Notes under the pieces: model-generated
Seen by the model: only the letters and a program-made list of their open reading frames with translations
Told to the model about the DNA's origin: nothing
Database searches by the model: none
Translations under genes and position numbers: made by a program
NCBI GenBank assembly: GCA_029266795.1
Contig: JAQSWE010000077.1
Location: 1 to 19,890, forward strand
Direction of reading: 5' to 3'
Length of the DNA stretch: 19,890 bases
Source: Alphaproteobacteria bacterium
Lineage (GTDB): Bacteria > Pseudomonadota > Alphaproteobacteria > Micavibrionales > UBA2020
Shown: piece by piece, positions 13,106 through 18,803 of the stretch
How positions within the stretch are numbered: position 1 is the first letter of the stretch
How the letters are laid out: the number at the start of each line of letters is the position of its first letter

Positions 13106-13776
13106 CCGTTTCCCCGCAAAGCTATAGCGATATTTTCAACGACGCGGTCAAGGACAACGTCAAGCGCGCGACCGAAGCCGCCGCGCTGTATAATTCCGGC
13201 GCGCCGGCCAAGGCCGCCTACCGCGAATTCCGCAGCGAATGGGATGCCGCCGTCGGTGCGCACCGCGCCGCGATACGCGCACAATTGCAGAATCCCGATA
13301 TTACCAACCTGCATAGAAAGCTCGCCCGCCAGTTGGACGACAAGAAATTCGACGCGGATGCGGTGAAAGAAACGCTGGACGCCATGGCGGAAAAGGTCGC
13401 GGCAGAGGCGAAACTCGCCGCGCAGCTGGATGTGCAGCGCATTGCCATGACGCAGACGACCGCCAGCATCAAGATGGCGGAGAACGCGATGCACCGACTG
13501 CCGCAAGACAGCAAGGTCCTGACGCGCCAGACGCATGACAAGCTGCTGGACCAAAGCACGCTGCACCAGCTGGAAGAAACGGCAGAAACCAACCGCGACA
13601 ATTATCTCGACCTCGCGCAGCGCGCGCTGGAAAAAACCATCGCCGCGCAGGATGGCAAGCCGACGAAATTGCAGATAGAGTTGGAACAGTATCTTGATGC
13701 CCGCCCCGCGACGGCCAAAGCCCTCGCCGCCCCTGCCACCGCCCGTTTCACGCGCAAGCCGCAGGTGAAGCCATGA
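13102..13776 (+). CDS. TARF-tail array protein 6 (unknown family)
   Basis: This encodes 224 helical residues. It opens with YSDIFNDAV (8-16), then Y40-x-x-F43 followed by RSEW (Trp47, as in protein 5). The central helix is MTQTTASIKMAENAMHRL (116-133), the least typical of the set but keeping Ala126-Glu127. The final helix ends EQYLDARP and the tail is APATARFTRK (210-219). ATGA overlaps join it to genes 5 and 7. Confidence 0.86.
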   Translation: MTVSPQSYSDIFNDAVKDNVKRATEAAALYNSGAPAKAAYREFRSEWDAAVGAHRAAIRAQLQNPDITNLHRKLARQLDDKKFDADAVKETLDAMAEKVAAEAKLAAQLDVQRIAMTQTTASIKMAENAMHRLPQDSKVLTRQTHDKLLDQSTLHQLEETAETNRDNYLDLAQRALEKTIAAQDGKPTKLQIELEQYLDARPATAKALAAPATARFTRKPQVKP

Positions 13777-14435
13777 GCACACGCAGCATCACAGATACTT
13801 TTAATGACGCTGCCCTGAATGACGCGCAGAAAGCGGCAGAGATGTCGTTTGCCGCCAGCGGCAATACGCAGCGCATGGGCGAATACAGGGTGTTGAAAAA
13901 TAGCTTCAAGACCAAGCTACAGGACCTAAAAGACGATGCAGAAAGCCTGTTGAAATCGTCACTACTGTCGGAGGTAGAAACGGTCGCCGAAACCATCATG
14001 GCGGACGGTCTTGCGGACGGCGAGACGGAAGACCATACCCGCTCCCTGCGCGATTTCGAGGCGCGCGCGTCCGAAGCCCGCGCCATGCTGCTCGACATAC
14101 AAGCCGCAATAAAGCCGCTGACGGATAGCTTCACGCTGCTGCAGGCCGCCGAGAAAACCATGATCGGGCTTGCTAACGGAACGCGGGAGGACAGCCGCCT
14201 TGCCCTGATCGCGCTCGGCAATATCGGCAAGGACATCCCTAAAATAGAAAACCGCGTGCAGGACGTCTCTGACGCCATCGGCATGGCATGGAACATGCTC
14301 AGCGATGTGCGCGACCACCACCGCCGCGAGATCGAGAAAGAAGAGATGCGCGATTACCTGGACGGCGGCAGGCTGTCGACCGATAAACCCTTGAGCGCGC
14401 CCGCGCCCGCGCGTTTCCGCCGTGGCATGTCATGA
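13773..14435 (+). CDS. TARF-tail array protein 7 (unknown family)
   Basis: This encodes 220 helical residues. ITDTFNDAA (6-14) is the N-terminal motif and Y38-x-x-L41 is a degenerate YxxF. The central LTDSFTLLQAAEKTMIGL (116-133, Glu127) runs into ANGTREDSRLALIAL (134-148), almost identical to the same segment of protein 9, so the two are the most recent duplicates in the array. The tail is APAPARFRRG (209-218). The following gene starts inside its stop as ATGA. Confidence 0.87.
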   Translation: MSTRSITDTFNDAALNDAQKAAEMSFAASGNTQRMGEYRVLKNSFKTKLQDLKDDAESLLKSSLLSEVETVAETIMADGLADGETEDHTRSLRDFEARASEARAMLLDIQAAIKPLTDSFTLLQAAEKTMIGLANGTREDSRLALIALGNIGKDIPKIENRVQDVSDAIGMAWNMLSDVRDHHRREIEKEEMRDYLDGGRLSTDKPLSAPAPARFRRGMS

Positions 14436-15142
14436 CAACGGGCATCACGAATATTTTTAACGACATCGTCTCCCGCGCGGACCTGACCGAGGAACAGCGT
14501 GTGACGCAGCTGTCAACTGCGCTCGGCGACCTGCTGCCAAAGAGCGGGGACGGCGCACCGAACAGGGACGAGCTGGAAGCATATTTTTCATTCAAGTGCC
14601 CGTATACGGCGGCGCTGGATACTCTCAAGGCACAGTACAAATTACTGAGCGAGACGACGCTGGTCGTGCGCGTGGAGCCGCTCGCGGCCGAGGCCGCGAA
14701 ATACGGCCCCGAAGATGATGTATCGGAAACGTCCCCGCTGCGCGTCAAATCCGCGGGCCTGCGCCAGAAACTGGCGGCGGAGCAGAAAATGCTGGCCGAT
14801 GCGTCTGCGTCGAATGCGCGGCTGACCGCGGCCTATAAAATGATGATAGCGGCGGAGCAAAAAACCTCCCGCCTTCCCTCCGTCATTCTGGAAGAATCGC
14901 GCGCCGCCCTGCGCGAGCTTGACAATAACCGCGACCCGGCGTTCCGCGCAAACATACAGGGCAGCGTAGAAACAATTCTGAATAACATCGACAAGCAGCT
15001 CGACGCCATTGCCGGCCACCAGCATAAATTGCTGGAGAGAAAGATGTTCCACAAGTATCTGGATGCGGGACTGACGACCGGCGGCAAGCCCCTCGCCGCC
15101 CCCGCGACCGCGCGTTTTCGCAAAGTTCAGGTGCAGCCATGA
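14432..15142 (+). CDS. TARF-tail array protein 8 (unknown family)
   Basis: This encodes 236 helical residues, the longest of the seven-gene block because of an insertion near LPKSGDGAPNRDE (35-47). It has ITNIFNDIV (5-13), Y51-x-x-F54, the central LTAAYKMMIAAEQKTSRL (131-148, Glu142), a final helix ending HKYLDAG (207-213) and the tail APATARFRKV (223-232). The end of the gene (AGGTGCAGCC) supplies a ribosome binding site for gene 9, which starts with the same MTTGIT as this protein. Confidence 0.87.
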   Translation: MTTGITNIFNDIVSRADLTEEQRVTQLSTALGDLLPKSGDGAPNRDELEAYFSFKCPYTAALDTLKAQYKLLSETTLVVRVEPLAAEAAKYGPEDDVSETSPLRVKSAGLRQKLAAEQKMLADASASNARLTAAYKMMIAAEQKTSRLPSVILEESRAALRELDNNRDPAFRANIQGSVETILNNIDKQLDAIAGHQHKLLERKMFHKYLDAGLTTGGKPLAAPATARFRKVQVQP

Positions 15143-15813
15143 CGACAGGCATCACCATCGCGCAGCTGGCGCAGGACAAGGCGCTGACGCTCGAAGAAAA
15201 GATCGCCAAGATTTCCTTTGCGGTGAGCGGCAACAGCGGCATGGCGTCGCAATATGCGACCTACAAGCGTAATTTTAAAGTCCAGCTTGACACCATCAAG
15301 GAAGAATTCGACAAGGTCGCCAATTCGACGCTGCTGAAAAGCATCGAAGGCGTGATGGAGCTGGTGCTGAAAAGCGGTGAAAAAGTAAATACAAGCCCGG
15401 AAGGCACACCGCGCATGGGCATCAAAGTCCTGCGCGAACGCGCGAAGGGCGAGCGCGAGATGCTGGAAAGCATCATGGCGGACAACAAGCCGCTGACCGA
15501 TATGTTCAACCTGATGCAGAAATCGGAAGCCAAAATGATCGGCCTTGCCAACGGCACGCGCGAAGAAACGCGCCTCGCCCTGATCGCGCTCGACAACCAC
15601 CGCAAGCAGGCACCGCAATTGCAGAACCGCCAGCAGGATGAAGACGACGCGATCGGCATGATCGAAAAAGTGCTGGAGGACGTCGACAACCGCCGCCGCG
15701 CCGAAAACGACAAGCGCGAGATGCGCGATTTCCTGCAAACCGGGCTGTCGACCGACAAGCCGGTTGTGGCGCCGACCCGCGCGCGCTTCAGCCGCAATAT
15801 GGCAAAAATTTAA
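15139..15813 (+). CDS. TARF-tail array protein 9 (unknown family)
   Basis: This encodes 224 helical residues and is the last gene of the array. It has MTTGIT in common with protein 8, Y39-x-x-Y42 followed by KRNF, the central LTDMFNLMQKSEAKMIGL (119-136, Glu130, with Ser replacing Ala), and ANGTREETRLALIAL (137-151) matching protein 7. The final helix ends RDFLQTG and the tail is APTRARFSRN (211-220). As no gene overlaps its 3' end, tail conservation here must act at protein level. No clear terminator follows before the aldo/keto reductase promoter. Confidence 0.87.
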   Translation: MTTGITIAQLAQDKALTLEEKIAKISFAVSGNSGMASQYATYKRNFKVQLDTIKEEFDKVANSTLLKSIEGVMELVLKSGEKVNTSPEGTPRMGIKVLRERAKGEREMLESIMADNKPLTDMFNLMQKSEAKMIGLANGTREETRLALIALDNHRKQAPQLQNRQQDEDDAIGMIEKVLEDVDNRRRAENDKREMRDFLQTGLSTDKPVVAPTRARFSRNMAKI

Positions 15814-15828
15814 ACACCCCTTCCCCCG

Positions 15829-15857
15829 TTGACTTCGCCGCGCATGTTCCTAGGTTA
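15829..15857 (+). promoter_or_regulatory. Promoter of the aldo/keto reductase gene
   Basis: TTGACT (15829-15834) is followed after 16 nt by TAGGTT (15851-15856), or after 17 nt by AGGTTA. It lies between the end of the array and the next ATG, with a leader of roughly 35 nt that contains AAGGAA. Confidence 0.45.
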
Positions 15858-15896
15858 AGGGCAACTTAGACCCTCATCCACATCAAGGAACATCCC

Positions 15897-16931
15897 ATGG
15901 AACACCGCCAGCTTGGCCGCTCCGGCCTTAAAGTCCCCGTCCTCAGCCTTGGCACCGGCACCTTCGGCGGCAAGGGCGAGTTCTTCGCCAAATGGGGGAC
16001 GACGGATGTGAAGGAAGCGACGCGGCTGGTCGATGTCTGCCTCGAGGCCGGCATGAATTTCTTCGACACCGCCAACATCTATTCCAGCGGCGCGTCCGAG
16101 GAAGTGCTGGGCGGCGCGATCAAGGGTCGCCGCGACAAAGTATTGGTCGCGACAAAGGCGACATTCCCGATGGGCGAAGGCCCGAACGATCAGGGATCAT
16201 CCCGCCACCAGTTATTGAAGCAGTGCGATGACAGCCTGAAGCGCCTCGGCACCGATTACATCGACCTTTATTTCATGCACGGCTTCGACGGCGTGACGCC
16301 GGTCGAGGAAACGATGTCGACGCTGAATGACCTCGTGAAGGCCGGCAAGATCCGCTATATCGGCGCGTCGAACTTCTCCGGCTGGCAGATCGTGAAATCG
16401 CAGAACGTCGCCGAAAAATACGGCTGGTCTAAATATGTATCGTATCAGGGCTACTATTCCCTCATCGGCCGCGATTACGAATGGGAGATCATGCCCGCCA
16501 ACCTCGATCAGGGGCTCGGCACGATGGTCTGGAGTCCGCTCGGCTGGGGCCGCCTGACCGGCAAGATCCGCCGTGGACAAGCGCCGAAGGAAGGCCGCAT
16601 CGCCAATGGCGGCGCGGAACACGGACCGGAGGTGGATGACGAATACCTCTATACCGTCGTCGATGCGCTCGATGTCGTGGCGAAGGACACCGGCAAGACG
16701 GTCGCGCAGGTCGCGCTCAACTGGCTGCTGCAGCGCCCCGGCGTGTCGAACATCGTGATGGGCGCGCGGAACGAGGAACAGCTGAAGCAGAACCTGGCCG
16801 CCGTCGGCTGGAACCTGACGAAAGAACAGGTCGAGCTGCTGGACAAGGCATCGGCGAAAACGCCCGTTTACCCCTACTGGCACCAGATGGGCAACGAGAC
16901 GCTGAACCCCAAGCCCGTGAAATGGAAGTAA
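15897..16931 (+). CDS. Aldo/keto reductase
   Basis: This encodes 344 residues, full length for an NADPH-dependent aldo/keto reductase, a cytoplasmic (alpha/beta)8-barrel that reduces carbonyls. The catalytic tetrad is visible: Asp57 and Tyr62 in FFDTANIYSSG, Lys87 in VATKATF, and His128 in LYFMHGFDG. The N-terminal RQLGRSGLKVPVLSLGTGTF and the cofactor-phosphate region NIVMGARNEEQLKQN near the C-terminus are typical of the YajO/general-stress-protein-69-like branch. Substrate cannot be told. The start at 15897 is supported by AAGGAA 6 nt upstream. It is probably transcribed alone, given its own promoter and the hairpin after it. Confidence 0.93.
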   Translation: MEHRQLGRSGLKVPVLSLGTGTFGGKGEFFAKWGTTDVKEATRLVDVCLEAGMNFFDTANIYSSGASEEVLGGAIKGRRDKVLVATKATFPMGEGPNDQGSSRHQLLKQCDDSLKRLGTDYIDLYFMHGFDGVTPVEETMSTLNDLVKAGKIRYIGASNFSGWQIVKSQNVAEKYGWSKYVSYQGYYSLIGRDYEWEIMPANLDQGLGTMVWSPLGWGRLTGKIRRGQAPKEGRIANGGAEHGPEVDDEYLYTVVDALDVVAKDTGKTVAQVALNWLLQRPGVSNIVMGARNEEQLKQNLAAVGWNLTKEQVELLDKASAKTPVYPYWHQMGNETLNPKPVKWK

Positions 16932-16943
16932 CCTAGAAATTAG

Positions 16944-16988
16944 TTGACCGTGTGACGCCGCTTTCCGGTTATAATCGGAAGGCGGCGT
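16944..16988 (+). promoter_or_regulatory. Hairpin with TATAAT in its loop, between reductase and methyltransferase genes
   Basis: ACGCCGCTTTCCG (16955-16967) pairs with CGGAAGGCGGCGT (16976-16988) through 13 bp including one G-T wobble. The 8-nt loop holds a perfect -10 hexamer TATAAT (16970-16975). TTGACC lies at 16944-16949, 20 nt upstream, longer than normal spacing. The hairpin could end reductase transcription (weak T run after it), while TATAAT could start the methyltransferase transcript. Confidence 0.5.
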
Positions 16989-17006
16989 TTCGCATTTGGA
17001 GGGTTT

Positions 17007-17612
17007 GTGGCGATCGAGATATTTTTGGATGTGCTGTTCGTCGTGACGCTCGTCCTGCTGTTGTGGAACGTGAACATCCTGGTGTTCAACCGCGGCATCC
17101 CGAACATCCGCACCGCCCCCGCCATCCGCAAGAAAATCATCAGCCTGTTGCAGGAACATGAAGCCGCGCGCGCCGACCGCACGCAGCCTTATATCATCTA
17201 CGACCTTGGCTCTGGCAACGGATTGTTCGCCCGGCAGATCGCGCGCGCCATGCCGCAGGCAAAAGTCGTTGGCGTCGAAATTTCCGGCCCGTCCTATGAA
17301 TGGTCGATGATGATGAAGAAGCAGCTGAAGATCGACAACCTCGATTATAAAAACGCCGATGTCTTCACGCATGATATTCGTGACGCGAGCGCGGTCGTGC
17401 TGTTTTTCTACCAGCTCGACAAGCTCGGCAAGAAATTGCATGAGGAGCTGAAGCCCGGCACGCTGATCACCTCCAACAAATTCCGCCTTGGCGATGGCTG
17501 GGTGCCGGCGCAGAGCCTGAAGGTCTGGACGCTCTATCCGTTCCAGAAACGCCTTTTCATTTATTACAAAACTTCGCTGCAATATCTGGCGGTTGCGGGC
17601 GCGCTGCTGTAA
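17007..17612 (+). CDS. Membrane-anchored class I SAM-dependent methyltransferase
   Basis: This encodes 201 residues from a GTG start preceded by GGAGGG (16998-17003). One N-terminal membrane helix (about 6-28) is followed by a Rossmann-type methyltransferase domain with motif I IIYDLGSGNG (63-72) and the acidic ribose-binding end of strand 2, GVEIS (89-93, Glu91). The later VVLFFYQLDKLGKKLHEELKPGTLITSNKF (130-159) resembles the FAM173/ATPSC-lysine-methyltransferase group, which also has an N-terminal membrane segment. Protein lysine methylation is therefore a possible activity, not shown. The product would act at the cytoplasmic face of the inner membrane. Confidence 0.82.
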   Translation: MAIEIFLDVLFVVTLVLLLWNVNILVFNRGIPNIRTAPAIRKKIISLLQEHEAARADRTQPYIIYDLGSGNGLFARQIARAMPQAKVVGVEISGPSYEWSMMMKKQLKIDNLDYKNADVFTHDIRDASAVVLFFYQLDKLGKKLHEELKPGTLITSNKFRLGDGWVPAQSLKVWTLYPFQKRLFIYYKTSLQYLAVAGALL

Positions 17613-17625
17613 CCGCAGGAATCGT

Positions 17626-17654
17626 TTGACGGCATACCATAATGCCGTTAGTGT
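17626..17654 (+). promoter_or_regulatory. Candidate promoter with dyad, nitronate monooxygenase-like gene
   Basis: TTGACG (17626-17631) and TAGTGT (17649-17654) are 17 nt apart. An inverted repeat ACGGCA (17629-17634) / TGCCGT (17643-17648) fills the spacer. The -10 ends 6 nt before the ATG, and no ribosome binding site is present, so the transcript may be leaderless. Confidence 0.35.
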
Positions 17655-17660
17655 TTTTGC

Positions 17661-18803
17661 ATGGCAGCAAACACCGATGTGACCCAAAGACTGAAAGACG
17701 CAACCGCGTTGCCGTTGATCGTTGCGCCCCTCTTCCTCAATTCCGTGCCTGAACTGGTGCTGGCCTCCGTGAAGGAAGGCATTGTCGGCTCCATCCCGGC
17801 CTTCGGGCAATATACAACCCAAGGTTACGACGACTGGCTAACAGAAATTGACACCGGCATCGCGAAAATGAAGCGCGACAACCCCGCCGCCAAAATCGCG
17901 CCCTATGCCGCCAACCTGATTTTCAACAACAATGCGCGCATCGATGCCGACCTGGATGTCGTTATCAAGCATCGTGTGCCGATCGTGATGGCTTCCGCAG
18001 AAGCCAGCCGCGAACAGATCGAGAAAATCCACGCCTATGGCGGCATCGTGTTGCATGACGTCGCCAACCTTGCCGAAGCGAAACGCGCGATAGATGCGGG
18101 CGCCGACGGCCTGATCGCCATCACGGCGGGCGGCGGCGGTCAGGGCAGCACCATGAACCCCTTCGTTTTCGTCAATGAATTGCGCCGAATTTTTGATGGC
18201 CCGATTGCGCTGGCGGGCGGGCTTGCGACAGGCCGCGATATCGCCGCCGCCGAAAGCATCGGCGCGGATTTCGCCATCATGGGGACGCGCTTCCTTGCGA
18301 CGAAAGAGTCGCGCGCCGATCCCGCCTATAAGCAGATGATCGTCGACGCAACCGCCAGCGACATTATATATACCTCCGCCTTCACCGCGCAGCCCGCGAA
18401 CTTCCTGAAAGACAGCATCACCAAGGAAGGTTTTGACGCCGAAAAAATCCGCAAGGAAGGAACAGCCGCGCCGCGCATTGTTCCCGCACCCGGCGAAAAG
18501 TCGAAAGCGTGGAAACATGTCTGGGCGGCGGGGCAGACGGTCAGCCATATCCATGACATCCCGAGCGTGGCCGAACTGGCCGCGCGACTGAAAAACGAAT
18601 ATGCGGCGGCGAAACGCGAGATTGCCGTGAAGCTGGGGCTTGTCCCCGCCCCCGCCAAAACGCCAAAACCACCGAGTAAAACAGCCTCCGCTTCCATGGA
18701 ATATGGCAAGCATGATAGTATTATGTCAGACAGAAATTTTCAGAAAGTCGGGTTATGGGGACACTTCTGGACGAAAAAGACGCTGATAAGGGGCAGAAAA
18801 TGA
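17661..18803 (+). CDS. Nitronate monooxygenase-like FMN flavoprotein
   Basis: This encodes 380 residues. The TIM-barrel of the nitronate monooxygenase/2-nitropropane dioxygenase family is clear: LPLIVAPLFLNS (17-28), IVMASAE (108-114), the glycine-rich FMN-phosphate region ITAGGGGQGSTMNPFVFVNE (154-173), IALAGGLATG (182-191), FAIMGTRFLAT (205-215) and IIYTSAFT. Relatives usually have AG-x-GGH-x-G, whose His acts as catalytic base; here the aligned residue appears to be Gln161. About 50 C-terminal residues after KREIAVKLG are Pro/Lys-rich and then irregular (...HDSIMSDRNFQKVGLWGHFW), an extension not expected for the family. The last codons overlap the next gene as ATGA. Confidence 0.88.
   Translation: MAANTDVTQRLKDATALPLIVAPLFLNSVPELVLASVKEGIVGSIPAFGQYTTQGYDDWLTEIDTGIAKMKRDNPAAKIAPYAANLIFNNNARIDADLDVVIKHRVPIVMASAEASREQIEKIHAYGGIVLHDVANLAEAKRAIDAGADGLIAITAGGGGQGSTMNPFVFVNELRRIFDGPIALAGGLATGRDIAAAESIGADFAIMGTRFLATKESRADPAYKQMIVDATASDIIYTSAFTAQPANFLKDSITKEGFDAEKIRKEGTAAPRIVPAPGEKSKAWKHVWAAGQTVSHIHDIPSVAELAARLKNEYAAAKREIAVKLGLVPAPAKTPKPPSKTASASMEYGKHDSIMSDRNFQKVGLWGHFWTKKTLIRGRK

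Noticed and set aside
10170..15800. Tail conservation explained only by ribosome binding sites of the overlapping downstream genes
   Set aside because: Protein 2, protein 9 and the MORN-like protein carry the tail without an overlapping downstream gene, and the shared TARF codons differ at third positions.
9456..15813. The array as a prophage or tailed-phage structural module
   Set aside because: No terminase, portal, capsid, tail, integrase or lysis gene is recognisable nearby, and the genes are one paralogous family rather than a mixed module.
16212..17822. A 536-codon minus-strand open frame spanning the aldo/keto reductase and methyltransferase genes
   Set aside because: Its translation is Arg/His/Val-rich with no family resemblance, and the plus strand carries two clearly recognisable enzymes. 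High GC codon bias opens the antisense frame.
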